Source: Roseovarius sp.
GTDB lineage: Bacteria; Pseudomonadota; Alphaproteobacteria; Rhodobacterales; Rhodobacteraceae
Direction: 5' to 3'
Assembly (NCBI GenBank): GCA_029212365.1
Contig: JARGOC010000004.1
Coordinates: 161,563-225,562, forward strand
Length of the DNA stretch: 64,000 bases
The notes under the pieces are model-generated. The model saw only the letters and a program-made list of their open reading frames with translations, did no database searches and had not been told where the DNA came from. Within the stretch, counting starts at the first letter, position 1. Every line of letters starts with the position of its first letter. Position numbers and translations under genes: made by a program. Positions 26,260-37,064 of this stretch are shown piece after piece.

Positions 26260-27342
26260 CTAACCGTCTTTTGAAACAGTTTTCTTTAGGGCTGCGACGT
26301 CATCAAACAACCGCTTGAGGCGTCGCTGATACTTATACATTTCGATCTGCGTATCCATCTTGGTGGCCGGATAGCCCATCACCACACGCCCCGTCGGCAC
26401 GTTTGAGATGATCTTTGATCCACCGGCCGCCACCACGTTATCGCCCAGTCTGGTGTTGTCAGCCACTGCCGCACGCCCGCCCAGCACAACATTGTTGCCA
26501 AGGGTGACAGATCCGGCCAGCCCGGCCATGCCACAGATCAGGCAATCCGTGCCCGTGACCGAGTTGTGACCGATCTGCACAAGGTTATCTATCTTGGTGC
26601 CGTCACCAATCACCGTGTCACGGATGGTGCCTTTGTCGATGGTGGTATTGGCCCCCACCTCAACCCGATCCCCCAACCGGACCGACCCAAGCGAATGAAT
26701 GCGCTCATAGGCCTGGGCTTTGGCGTCGCCTGTGTCCTTAAGCGTCTCTCGCACTTTTTCCACCGCCGAGATTTCAGGCGTAACAAAGGAAAACCCATCG
26801 CCACCAATCACAGCACCAGGTTGCAGTATCACCTCGCGCCCCAGCACAACGCGGGCTGATACCTTTGCGCCTTCGCGCAAAAAGCAGCCCTCGCCGATCT
26901 GCGCGTCGGCCCCCACAAAACACTGCGGCCCGATCACCGTCCCTGCCCCGATCTGCGCACGCGCAGCGATCACAGCCAATGGGGCGATGCTGACGCCGTC
27001 CCCCAGTTGCGCCGAGGGATCAACAACGGCTGACGGGTGTATACCACCCTCCCAGCCCTGCCCCTCATCCAGCATGGCGGTCAATCCGGCCATGGCAAAC
27101 CGTGGGCGATGTACGATAATCGCGCCGTCCAATCCCAAGGCCTGCCAATCGGCGCCATCCCATAGAATGGCGGCTTTGGCGCCACCTTGAGACAGGGTTT
27201 GCGCATATTCAGGCTTCATCGCCAGTGCCAGATCAGTAGGCCCGGCATCGCCCGGCTCTGCTGCGCGTGTGATCAAAAGGTCAACGGCACCGTAAGCCTT
27301 TGCCCCCAGCGCCGCTGCGATGTCTGTCAAACTATAGGCCAT
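26260..27342 (-). CDS. lpxD: UDP-3-O-(3-hydroxyacyl)glucosamine N-acyltransferase
   Basis: A 360-residue left-handed beta-helix acyltransferase, third step of lipid A synthesis. An N-terminal uridine-binding domain (1-100) is followed by hexapeptide repeats (about 100-330: AVVDPSAQLGDGVSIAP..., GVTIGNNVVLGG-like) and a C-terminal helix. The catalytic histidine is H259 in NLVQIGHNSV. In many bacteria lpxD lies with fabZ and lpxA; here it is instead followed by an ACP and a ketoacyl synthase on the same strand, 42 bp away. Confidence 0.96.
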   Translation of the reverse strand: MAYSLTDIAAALGAKAYGAVDLLITRAAEPGDAGPTDLALAMKPEYAQTLSQGGAKAAILWDGADWQALGLDGAIIVHRPRFAMAGLTAMLDEGQGWEGGIHPSAVVDPSAQLGDGVSIAPLAVIAARAQIGAGTVIGPQCFVGADAQIGEGCFLREGAKVSARVVLGREVILQPGAVIGGDGFSFVTPEISAVEKVRETLKDTGDAKAQAYERIHSLGSVRLGDRVEVGANTTIDKGTIRDTVIGDGTKIDNLVQIGHNSVTGTDCLICGMAGLAGSVTLGNNVVLGGRAAVADNTRLGDNVVAAGGSKIISNVPTGRVVMGYPATKMDTQIEMYKYQRRLKRLFDDVAALKKTVSKDG

Positions 27343-27371
27343 GGCGCACTCCCGAACTCTCGGAGGGTGAT

Positions 27372-28985
27372 TTAGCCCTGAACGCCCGGCAGTGAAACCC
27401 CTGCTTTTTGCAAAGCGTTCCAGATCCGCCCGTCACGCCCATAGACATCATCGCGGTATTGCGCGCGCCCTTTGGCATTGGTGAAGGCGGTTCGGTACAT
27501 GATATGCACCGGGATTTTTGTCTCCAGCTCTACTCGGGTTTCTCTGCCTGTACGCAGCTTGGAATGGAACAATCCCTTGGGGTCATCCGTCTGCTTTGAC
27601 AGAATTTCATACGCAAACTCAAACGGTTTTTGCAGCCGGATACAGCCATGGCTGAAGGCGCGCACCTCACGCTCAAACAGGCTTTTTGAGGGGGTATCAT
27701 GCAGGTAGATGTTGTATTTGTTGGGGAACATGAACTTCACCAACCCCAGGGCATTGCGCGAAGATGGCGGCTGTTTGATCGCATATGGAAAGTTTGATGC
27801 GCTATATGCGCCAAAGTTGATGTTGCCCCGGCTGACCTGACGGCCCCGGCGATCATACAGTTTCAGATGCCCCGCCGCATTGGGATTGCGCTTCATCATC
27901 GGCAGATATTCTTTGGTGGCGATCGAGCGCGGAACATTCCACGTCGGGTTGATCACCAAAAACTCCATTTCGTCAGAAAATTCCGGGCTGCGCCGGTCGC
28001 CTTGGTTTTTGCCAACCACGGCGCGAGTTTGAAATGTCAGCCGGTCATCCTCAATGATGCGCGCACTGAAATCAGTCAGATTGACCAGAACATGGCGCTG
28101 GCCACGTTCATGATTGAACCAACGCTCACGCTCCAATGCCACGAAGATGGATTTCAAACGCGCCTCAGCGGATACATTTATCTGCTTGATTGTGCTTGGC
28201 CCGGCCACACCATCGGCGTTCAGCCCGTGATCTTCCTGAAACTTCTGTACCGCTTTTTGCATGTTTCCATCAAAGCTGGCACTGATGCCGCGGCGTAGAT
28301 ATCCCATTTCAGTCAAACGGTTACGCAACGAAACGACAGCGTCCCCTTCCTGACCTGGCTTTAGAGATTTTGCGGCCACGGTGGGCCCCCAGCCACCGTT
28401 GGCAACCACTTGAGACAGCCGCGCGCGTTCTTTCATCAGGCGCGCATATTCGTTGGTTTTAGGGGCCAGGGTTTTGAAAAAACTGCGCGGGTCTGACCGG
28501 CTCAGTTGCGCCAGATTGGCCCCTTTTTCGCGGTACATCACCTCGCGCTTGATATCTCTGACCACTTTCGTGGGCGTCAGCGCGCCGGATTGCATGTCAC
28601 GCGCCAGGCGCAAAAACGCTTTGCTCAGTTCAACCTCAACCAGACCACGATCCCGGTGCGAGCGCACGGCGCGCAATTGCGCCATCAATTCATCGGCCTT
28701 GTAGCGTGAAACCGGCAGCCCGTGAGCATCCGCCTGTGCCATGGCCTGAAACAAGGCCTGTCTGCGGGCGCGATCGCTGTCTTCACCACCTGTCCAGATC
28801 GGTTGGTAATTCTGGCCCCGATAAAAATCCGCAATGTCACGGTCTTGCGAGGCCGCTTCGGCCACCGCCTGCTTAAATGCTGTCACCTGTGCAGTGGCCT
28901 GACCACCTGAAAAGACCTGCACCGCCACAAAGGCCGCACTCAGCATCGCCAAACGCAGGTTCCTGCTATTCAGTCCCAATTGCAT
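27372..28985 (-). CDS. L,D-transpeptidase, YcbB (LdtD) type
   Basis: About 537 residues. The signal/anchor segment follows the start I chose at 28985 (MQLGLNSRNLRLAMLSAAFVAVQ), which has GGGGAGA upstream. An N-terminal helical domain (YRGQNYQPIWTG) is followed by a peptidoglycan-binding PGB_1 domain (GDAVVSLRNRLTEMGYLRRG...AVQKFQEDHGLNADGVAGPSTI, 220-290) and the YkuD catalytic domain with SHGCIRLQKP holding the active cysteine. It makes 3-3 cross-links in peptidoglycan or anchors envelope proteins. Divergent from a YcbK-like gene, echoing the ycbB-ycbK neighbourhood of E. coli. Confidence 0.93.
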   Translation of the reverse strand: MQLGLNSRNLRLAMLSAAFVAVQVFSGGQATAQVTAFKQAVAEAASQDRDIADFYRGQNYQPIWTGGEDSDRARRQALFQAMAQADAHGLPVSRYKADELMAQLRAVRSHRDRGLVEVELSKAFLRLARDMQSGALTPTKVVRDIKREVMYREKGANLAQLSRSDPRSFFKTLAPKTNEYARLMKERARLSQVVANGGWGPTVAAKSLKPGQEGDAVVSLRNRLTEMGYLRRGISASFDGNMQKAVQKFQEDHGLNADGVAGPSTIKQINVSAEARLKSIFVALERERWFNHERGQRHVLVNLTDFSARIIEDDRLTFQTRAVVGKNQGDRRSPEFSDEMEFLVINPTWNVPRSIATKEYLPMMKRNPNAAGHLKLYDRRGRQVSRGNINFGAYSASNFPYAIKQPPSSRNALGLVKFMFPNKYNIYLHDTPSKSLFEREVRAFSHGCIRLQKPFEFAYEILSKQTDDPKGLFHSKLRTGRETRVELETKIPVHIMYRTAFTNAKGRAQYRDDVYGRDGRIWNALQKAGVSLPGVQG

Positions 28986-29357
28986 TTTATCTCCCCAAAC
29001 TGCTCGAATCTCTTGTAAATATACATGAATTCTATCCATTCATTCGCGCGGTTTTGTCCAATCAAATTTCCGACACCGGGCCAATCCCTTGCAAGTGTTG
29101 CGATGGCGTCGCATTCAGTTTCGCACAATTGGGGCACAATCTACAAAATTTGCGCAAAAAAGCGCCGAAAATCCTTGATACTCCAAGATGCGACAAAAAC
29201 ACCCTTTTTCAGTGATTCTTAATATGTAATAAGGATACTGCATCTGGGGATGAGATGGCAGGGCTGTGGGCACACAGCGTGAACGAGCCGTGAAAATCGA
29301 AGGGCAAATTCGATACGCACGGTGTAACAGGTAAGCTACGGGACAGGCACACGGGAT
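28986..29357. promoter_or_regulatory. Divergent control region with leader hairpins
   Basis: This 372-bp gap serves the L,D-transpeptidase (minus) and the YcbK-like gene (plus). On the plus side the last 100 bp hold two perfect hairpins, GCTGTG-GGCA-CACAGC (29263-29278) and ATCGAA-GGGCAAA-TTCGAT (29296-29314), which would lie in the 5' untranslated RNA of the YcbK-like gene. AT-rich sequence near 29205-29235 could carry the promoter, but no clear -35/-10 pair was settled. Confidence 0.4.
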
Positions 29358-29927
29358 ATGACTAAATTAAGCTCGCTGAGCATGACGCGGCGTGGAATAT
29401 TGGGCGCATTTGCCGCCTCAACCATCGCAGCCGCACCTACATTCACCAATGCCGCAGGGCTTCTGCGCGGCGCAGGCGACATTCGCCGCATCCGCATGAC
29501 ATCCCCCCGCACCGGCGAAAAAATCGATACAATTTATTGGATCGAAGGCAGCTACATCAAAGACGCGGTCAAAGAGATCAATTTGTTCATGCGCGATTGG
29601 CGCACGAATGGCGCCATAGCTATCGACACACGTACAATTGATATTATGGCCGCCGCTCACAATCTGATGGATGTGAACGAGCCTTATATGCTGCTGTCGG
29701 GCTATCGCAGTCCTAAAACCAACGCAATGTTGCGCTCCCGCTCGCGCGGTGTGGCCAAAAATTCCCGCCATATGAAGGGCCAGGCAGCCGATCTTCGGCT
29801 CGGCTCGCGCTCGGTAAATCAAATGTTCCGCGCCGCATCGGCCTGTGCCGGTGGTGGCGTTGGCAAATACTCACGTTCAAACTTTGTGCATATGGATTGC
29901 GGCCCTGTCCGCACCTGGGGCGGTTAA
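29358..29927 (+). CDS. YcbK/DUF882-type peptidoglycan hydrolase-like protein with Tat signal
   Basis: A 189-residue protein. The N-terminus SMTRRGILGAFAASTIAAAP has the twin-arginine pattern, so export by Tat is likely. The domain belongs to the DUF882/peptidase M15 group: SRHMKGQAADLRL gives the zinc-binding His and Asp, and FVHMDCGP the third ligand. Such enzymes cleave or bind peptidoglycan cross-links (the E. coli relative is MepK, which cuts 3-3 cross-links). Divergence from the L,D-transpeptidase that makes such links suggests a make-and-break pair. Confidence 0.9.
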   Translation: MTKLSSLSMTRRGILGAFAASTIAAAPTFTNAAGLLRGAGDIRRIRMTSPRTGEKIDTIYWIEGSYIKDAVKEINLFMRDWRTNGAIAIDTRTIDIMAAAHNLMDVNEPYMLLSGYRSPKTNAMLRSRSRGVAKNSRHMKGQAADLRLGSRSVNQMFRAASACAGGGVGKYSRSNFVHMDCGPVRTWGG

Positions 29928-29960
29928 GCCGCACTCCCCCGCAAAAGTTTCATGTTCAAG

Positions 29961-29996
29961 AAACGCCGGTCCAAGTGGCCGGTGTTTTCTTTTTTG
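29961..29996 (+). terminator. Intrinsic terminator of the YcbK-like gene
   Basis: AAACGCCGG and CCGGTGTTT form a 9-bp stem with one G-T pair, followed by TCTTTTTTG. Confidence 0.8.
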
Positions 29997-30088
29997 TGCG
30001 TTCTAATCGTTTAAAAACAACAGCGCAGAGAACAGGTGACCCAGGCCATCGCCTGCCCTTTCCCTGCACAGGTTAAGGGTGATACGTT

Positions 30089-31036
30089 TTAAGCAAACTT
30101 CGCCTGCCGCGCAGCTCTGAGCCGCGCAAAATCATCACCCGCATGATACGACGAGCGCGTCAAAGGTGTGGCCGAAACCATCAAAAACCCTTTGCCATAT
30201 GCCGCCTTTTCATAGGCAGCAAACTCATCGGGGTGCACAAACCGATCCAACGTATGGTGCTTGGGCGTGGGTTGCAGATACTGGCCAATGGTCAGAAAAT
30301 CGATATTGGCGGCGCGCATATCATCCATCACCTGATGCACCTGCTGACGCGTTTCGCCCAACCCCACCATGATGCCCGATTTGGTGAACATTGTAGGGTC
30401 CAGCTCTTTCACCCGTTGCAACAATCGCAGGGAATGAAAGTACCGCGCCCCGGCCCGCACTTCTGGGTATAGTCCCGGCACAGTCTCAAGGTTATGGTTA
30501 AACACATCCGGGCGCGCCGCGACCACCACCTCCAGCACAGATGGGTCGCAATTCAGGAAATCTGGCGTCAGAATTTCAATCGTCGTGTCAGGGCTGCGGT
30601 GCCGAACAGCGCGGATCGTCTGGGCAAAATGCTCGGCGCCCCCGTCTTGCACATCATCACGGTCCACAGATGTGATGACGACATGCTTCAATCCCAGCTT
30701 GGCAACAGCGTCAGCCACGCGGCCCGGCTCAAACGCATCCAATGCCTCGGGCGGCTTACCGGTGGCGATGTTGCAAAAGCTGCACGCGCGCGTACAGACT
30801 TCGCCCATGATCATCATCGTGGCGTGGCCCTGGCTCCAACATTCACCTACGTTGGGACAGCCCGCTTCCTCACAAACTGTGGTCAATTTGTTGTCGCGCA
30901 TGATCCGCGCAGTTTCGGAATATCCCTTTGATCCCGGTGCCTTGACCCGGATCCAATCTGGCTTGCGTGGTTGTGGGTTGTCAGGTCCGCGCGCCTTTTC
31001 GGGATGGCGCTGCGCTGGAACTTTGAGGTCACGCAC
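30089..31036 (-). CDS. lipA: Lipoyl synthase
   Basis: A 315-residue radical-SAM enzyme that inserts two sulfur atoms into octanoyl groups on E2 subunits and glycine cleavage H protein. Both iron-sulfur clusters are visible: the auxiliary cluster motif [13 protein letters not shown] and the radical-SAM motif [13 protein letters not shown]. The C-terminal RSSY motif ([12 protein letters not shown]) provides the serine ligand. The start appears to be GTG at 31036 ([14 protein letters not shown]). It stands alone, downstream of oxyR on the same strand with a hairpin between them. Confidence 0.97.
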   Translation of the reverse strand: MRDLKVPAQRHPEKARGPDNPQPRKPDWIRVKAPGSKGYSETARIMRDNKLTTVCEEAGCPNVGECWSQGHATMMIMGEVCTRACSFCNIATGKPPEALDAFEPGRVADAVAKLGLKHVVITSVDRDDVQDGGAEHFAQTIRAVRHRSPDTTIEILTPDFLNCDPSVLEVVVAARPDVFNHNLETVPGLYPEVRAGARYFHSLRLLQRVKELDPTMFTKSGIMVGLGETRQQVHQVMDDMRAANIDFLTIGQYLQPTPKHHTLDRFVHPDEFAAYEKAAYGKGFLMVSATPLTRSSYHAGDDFARLRAARQAKFA

Positions 31037-31181
31037 GAATTTTTCCCCGCGAATGGTTTGGTAAGACTCCTTAGCTATAGTCCATAGCGGTGGCTAGTAC
31101 CAGTAACCGAAAATCAGCCCTATGGCCTGGCTTTCAGCGTCGCAAGTTTCCACCGTGTTTCAAGGTTGTCTGTTGTTTTTT

Positions 31182-31216
31182 AGGTCCGTGCCTTTTGTGG
31201 GTACGGACCTCTTTTG
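31182..31216 (+). terminator. Hairpin between lipA and oxyR, terminator-like on the plus strand
   Basis: AGGTCCGTGCC and GGTACGGACCT form an 11-bp stem (one G-T pair), followed on the plus strand by CTTTTG. It sits 10 bp after the oxyR stop codon, so it may stabilise or end the oxyR mRNA on the minus strand, although that strand has no T-run there. Confidence 0.6.
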
Positions 31217-31219
31217 CGG

Positions 31220-32182
31220 TCATTTTGGGCCGGGTGGTGACGCCAGTGCGATCGACAATTCATTGCGTACGTCCTTCAACAGTTGGTTGCCAACCTGGCG
31301 CAACACACCTGCCAATTCCTCAAACCAACCTTCCTGACGGGACGAGTCCCGCCGCACAAGCCCGATCTGGCGGCTGGGTTCAGGCGAAGAGAACCGCACC
31401 AGCCGCATGTCCGGGGATGCGCGCATTTCTGCAGGGGCTGCCAATTCGGGGATCAATGTCAGGCCAAACCCCGCCGCCACCAGTCTTGATAGGGTCGCCA
31501 GCGATGATGCGCCGGTGTCGATCTGCGCATGGCTGCGGTTACGCCCGCAAACCTCCAGCGCCTGATCGGTCAGGCAATGGCCATCCTCCAGCAGCAAAAG
31601 CGGTGCCGCGCCCAATCCGGTGGGTCGCAAATCCTCGGCCCCTGCCCCCAACGCATCCAGCCGCGCCGCGCTGCCTGCCAACATAAAGCGGTCTTCAAAC
31701 AATGGGGTGCTAATCAAACCATCGGCCACAACCGGTAGCGCCATCACGGCCACATCCAGCTGTCCGGCCATCAATTGCCGGATCAACCGGTCGGTTTTGG
31801 CCTCCTGCACATGCACATCAAGCGAGATATCCCCCGAGCGCAATGCTTCAAGCACATCACTCACCACATAGGGCGCAATGGTCGGGATCAAACCTAGGTT
31901 CAATCGCCCTGACAACCCGCCGCGCCATCGCGCCGCTTCGCTCAGGGCTTGCATTTCATCCAGCACCTTTTGCGTATGGGTCAATATCATTCTGCCAAAT
32001 GGTGTCAGCACCGCATTGCGTGGGCCGCGCTCGACCAAGGGCTGGCCCAAAGCCGCCTCCATTTCGCGGATTTGCACCGATAGGGCGGGTTGGGACACAT
32101 TCACCACCTCAGCCGCGCGGCCAAAATGGCGCTGCTCGGCCAGGGCTTTGAAATAGGTAAGTTGGCGCAGGGTTATGTTCAT
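31220..32182 (-). CDS. oxyR: Hydrogen peroxide-sensing regulator OxyR (LysR family)
   Basis: A 320-residue LysR protein: helix-turn-helix at 5-60 and an effector domain after 90. The redox pair of OxyR is present, C203 and C212 in GHCLTDQALEVCG, matching Cys199 and Cys208 of E. coli OxyR (same spacing). Oxidation by peroxide forms a disulfide that switches on target genes. The divergent katG immediately next door is the expected target. No clear ribosome site precedes the ATG at 32182. Confidence 0.95.
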   Translation of the reverse strand: MNITLRQLTYFKALAEQRHFGRAAEVVNVSQPALSVQIREMEAALGQPLVERGPRNAVLTPFGRMILTHTQKVLDEMQALSEAARWRGGLSGRLNLGLIPTIAPYVVSDVLEALRSGDISLDVHVQEAKTDRLIRQLMAGQLDVAVMALPVVADGLISTPLFEDRFMLAGSAARLDALGAGAEDLRPTGLGAAPLLLLEDGHCLTDQALEVCGRNRSHAQIDTGASSLATLSRLVAAGFGLTLIPELAAPAEMRASPDMRLVRFSSPEPSRQIGLVRRDSSRQEGWFEELAGVLRQVGNQLLKDVRNELSIALASPPGPK

Positions 32183-34503
<2,321 letters not shown>

Positions 34504-34519
34504 TTGACGCGACGATCAA

Positions 34520-34556
34520 CAAAACGCCCGGACACATGGTGATCCGGGCGTTTTGT
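34520..34556 (+). terminator. Intrinsic terminator of katG
   Basis: CAAAACGCCCGGA and TCCGGGCGTTTTG form a perfect 13-bp stem around a 10-base loop. The run of T is within the 3' arm. Confidence 0.85.
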
Positions 34557-34611
34557 GCTATAAAACAATACCCTGTATGGTGGCGCATACGGCAATAGCA
34601 AGGTGTTGATC

Positions 34612-35337
34612 ATGGACTGGCAAGCCCACCGCCGCGAGGCCCACGCCCTCGGGCGCATTCAAGAAAACCTCAAGCAGATAATCTATGGCGGCAATGACGG
34701 GATCGTCACGACCTTTGCCATCGTCGCGGGGTTTGCGGGGGCCCAGGCTGACGGTGTGGCCCAGATTGGTGGGATGGCTGTATTGGTCTTTGGCCTGGCC
34801 AACCTCTTTGCCGATGCAGTCAGCATGGGCTTGGGTGAGTTTCTGTCACTTCGATCCCAGCATGATCTCTATCACGCGCGCCGCTCCAGCGAAATGCATG
34901 AGATCATCCAAAACCCAAATCAGGAACAGGTAGAGCTGTTTGAAATCCTGCGCCAGCGCGGCATGCCCCCCGGCGAGGCCGACACCACCGCAAACATCAT
35001 GTCACGTCATCCTGAAATTATGGCCGATCTGATGATGACCTATGAATTCGGCATGTTTGATCCAACCAAAGAAAACCCAGCCGTAAACGGGGTGGTGACC
35101 TTTGTGGCTTTCGTGATTTTTGGCGCGGTGCCGCTGTTGCCCTACTTTCTGATGGACCCCACCCGCACCACGTTTCATGTATCGGTTCTGGCCACAGTTG
35201 CGGCGCTGACCGCCTTGGGATTGCTACGCTGGAACGCCACTGGCGAAGGCCTGGCACGCAGCATCCTTGAAACAGTTGCCGTAGGAGCGGTCTGCGCGGT
35301 CGTAGCCTATTATGTGGGGTGGCTGGTGGGCGGTTAG
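34612..35337 (+). CDS. VIT1/CCC1-family transporter
   Basis: About 241 residues. The N-terminal RIQENLKQIIYGGNDGIVTTFAIVAGFAGA is the family hallmark, and about five membrane segments follow, with a cytoplasmic helical loop (about 80-140, rich in Glu: SSEMHEIIQNPNQEQVELFE) that binds metal in relatives. VIT/CCC1 proteins move Fe(II) or Mn(II). It follows katG after a terminator; a link to peroxide and iron stress is plausible. The ATG at 34612 is chosen; a GTG at 34603 is possible. Confidence 0.88.
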   Translation: MDWQAHRREAHALGRIQENLKQIIYGGNDGIVTTFAIVAGFAGAQADGVAQIGGMAVLVFGLANLFADAVSMGLGEFLSLRSQHDLYHARRSSEMHEIIQNPNQEQVELFEILRQRGMPPGEADTTANIMSRHPEIMADLMMTYEFGMFDPTKENPAVNGVVTFVAFVIFGAVPLLPYFLMDPTRTTFHVSVLATVAALTALGLLRWNATGEGLARSILETVAVGAVCAVVAYYVGWLVGG

Positions 35338-35341
35338 CCCG

Positions 35342-36481
35342 TCAGCCGATCATCTGCCCCGCATCGCCCAATTCGCGGTAGTGGCGGCTCAGCCTTTGCA
35401 ATGCAATGCGCAACACCACCTTGCCGGACCGTGCTGACCAGCCCATGCGTTTTTCTGCCGTCTCCAATCCTTCCAGATGACAACAACACCGCAAAACCAC
35501 ATCGCCCAAACCGGGGCCAAGATCGCGCAGCGCATTGGCCACACGGTCTCGGGCCTGTCGGGCAGGTTTGGGAGCGCTCGCAGCACGTGGTGCAACCCTG
35601 TAGGTCTGCGCATTTTCCGTCAGATAGGCATCCCAGTTCTGTGCGTTGCGCGTATCCATCTCAGCCAGTTCAAAGTCTTCGCGCAGCCGCTCGCCCGCGC
35701 GCACCAATTGATCCGGCAAAAACGGGTCACCGTCCTTGTCTTTGCGCCGTGACAACACCAACAGCGGCGATTCAGCAGATGCATACCGCTTGCGCGCGGG
35801 CTTAGTTTCGGCGTCGCATAACGCGTGCACTGCGGCCCCATGGCCCAGAAACGGTGCCTGTGCATCGGCAAACCCCAACGCCGAATTCTCGGCTTCAGCC
35901 AGAAGTCGGCTCAGGGCTTCGCGCCCGGCATTGCTGATTGTGTACCGCGTGATCCGCCCGGCCTCGCCACATTGAATCCAGCCCTTCAAAGCCATTGCTT
36001 CGGCCACTTCCTTGTCGACAATGCCCGTGCGCGTGGGCTCAGCGCCTGCGCGGTCGCGGACAATAACAGCCTTGTCCATGTTCGCGGCCACCACCAACAA
36101 AGCCCCACTTTCACATAGGCGGCGCAGCACCCGCGTGCCTTCTTTGCTCAGCTGCACTTCGGTCAGCGCGGTTTCATCTTTACAATCCGTTTCGTTCACA
36201 TAGCTGGGGGGCATTCGCCTCTCCTTTATGGGGGAACCGTCTCCCATAGGCGGAACGATGCGTCCCAATCGGCACAAGGCGGCATCCACCAGCGGATCTT
36301 CCCGCCGGGTTTCAAAGCTGCGAATTTGTCGAAGAACAGTCGAGGCATGACAACCCGCGCCACGCGCAAGCTCACGAATGGGCAGCCCGGCTTCTGTATG
36401 AGCCAGATAATGAACTGCCGGTCGCGGAACCCACGCTGGTACGATCCCGTCCAAATGGGTCACAGTTGGACCATTCCGCAT
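35342..36481 (-). CDS. DUF6456-type helix-turn-helix regulator, probable GafA-like gene-transfer-agent activator
   Basis: A 379-residue protein. The N-terminal part (about 18-60: RPAVHYLAHTEAGLPIREL...STVLRQIRSFETRR) is a helix-turn-helix resembling a DnaA-type DNA-binding domain. A middle winged-helix-like section (ALKGWIQCGEAGRITRYTISNAGREAL, near 165-195) and a C-terminal conserved domain (GLGDVVLRCCCHLEGLETAEKRMGWSARSGKVVLRIALQRLSRHY) follow. From memory this C-terminal domain is DUF6456, found in GafA of Rhodobacter capsulatus, the direct activator of gene transfer agent genes. GGAGG precedes the ATG. It is divergent from a DUF6477 gene. No GTA structural gene is in the window, so the role is inferred from family only. 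Confidence 0.65.
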   Translation of the reverse strand: MRNGPTVTHLDGIVPAWVPRPAVHYLAHTEAGLPIRELARGAGCHASTVLRQIRSFETRREDPLVDAALCRLGRIVPPMGDGSPIKERRMPPSYVNETDCKDETALTEVQLSKEGTRVLRRLCESGALLVVAANMDKAVIVRDRAGAEPTRTGIVDKEVAEAMALKGWIQCGEAGRITRYTISNAGREALSRLLAEAENSALGFADAQAPFLGHGAAVHALCDAETKPARKRYASAESPLLVLSRRKDKDGDPFLPDQLVRAGERLREDFELAEMDTRNAQNWDAYLTENAQTYRVAPRAASAPKPARQARDRVANALRDLGPGLGDVVLRCCCHLEGLETAEKRMGWSARSGKVVLRIALQRLSRHYRELGDAGQMIG

Positions 36482-36724
36482 TATAGCGCCTCCGTAATTC
36501 TGCCGTTACCGAGACTGGGGAAGTCAAATTCTGTCCACAGACTTATCCCCAGACGCAATCTACCTATACGGGAAAACCTTACCGGTTCGTTAATTGTTTC
36601 CACGTTCTTAACAATTGTATCCAAATGGTAAACGATTGCGGATTGAAGCGTTCGCTGATCTGACACCTCACGCAACACCGCCCTAAGTTGTGCCATCCTT
36701 GGTCAAACCCAAGGAGATCCTGCT

Positions 36725-37057
36725 ATGATGAAATCGCTGAACCTTCTAAATGATATTCGCCGCCCACGGCTGTTGATTCAGGCCGCGCGCATTGGCGCAT
36801 CCACCTATCGGCGCGAGACCCATTTGCGCCGGTTGCTGGACCCCGGACAGCCGCCACGCAGCGATGATGCGCTGGCATTGTTACTTGAACAGGAGGCGCA
36901 GATGAACCACCAGCGCCAAACCAACGAGGCGTTCTATTGCGCGGCCGATCATGTCGATGTGCTGATTGCAATGATGGGCGAGGCCCGTCTGCTGCGCGCC
37001 GCATATGCGCCACTTCAGCAGGTCGAATCCCCCCCCAAAAAAGCCAAGCCGATGTAG
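36725..37057 (+). CDS. DUF6477-type small protein
   Basis: A 110-residue basic, helical protein (SLNLLNDIRRPRLLIQAARIGASTYRRE...RRLLDPGQPPRS...LLEQEAQMNHQRQTNEAFYCAADHVDVLIAMMGEARLL). I recognise the pattern as the DUF6477 family of Rhodobacterales; function unknown. GGAG sits seven bases before the ATG at 36725; a second ATG follows at once. It shares a 243-bp divergent control region with the DUF6456 gene and converges on the mttB-like gene with 7 bp between the stop codons. The lysine- and proline-rich tail (ESPPKKAKPM) is unusual. Confidence 0.75.
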   Translation: MMKSLNLLNDIRRPRLLIQAARIGASTYRRETHLRRLLDPGQPPRSDDALALLLEQEAQMNHQRQTNEAFYCAADHVDVLIAMMGEARLLRAAYAPLQQVESPPKKAKPM

Positions 37058-37064
37058 GTGTGGT

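Noticed and set aside
36481..36696. 71-codon minus-strand frame ahead of the DUF6456 gene
   Set aside because: No ribosome site, no domain, and it would occupy the divergent promoter region; more likely chance.
36482..36724. CtrA-type TTAA-N7-TTAA site between the DUF6456 and DUF6477 genes
   Set aside because: Two TTAA boxes are present but 14 bp apart rather than 7, so the site is not supported.
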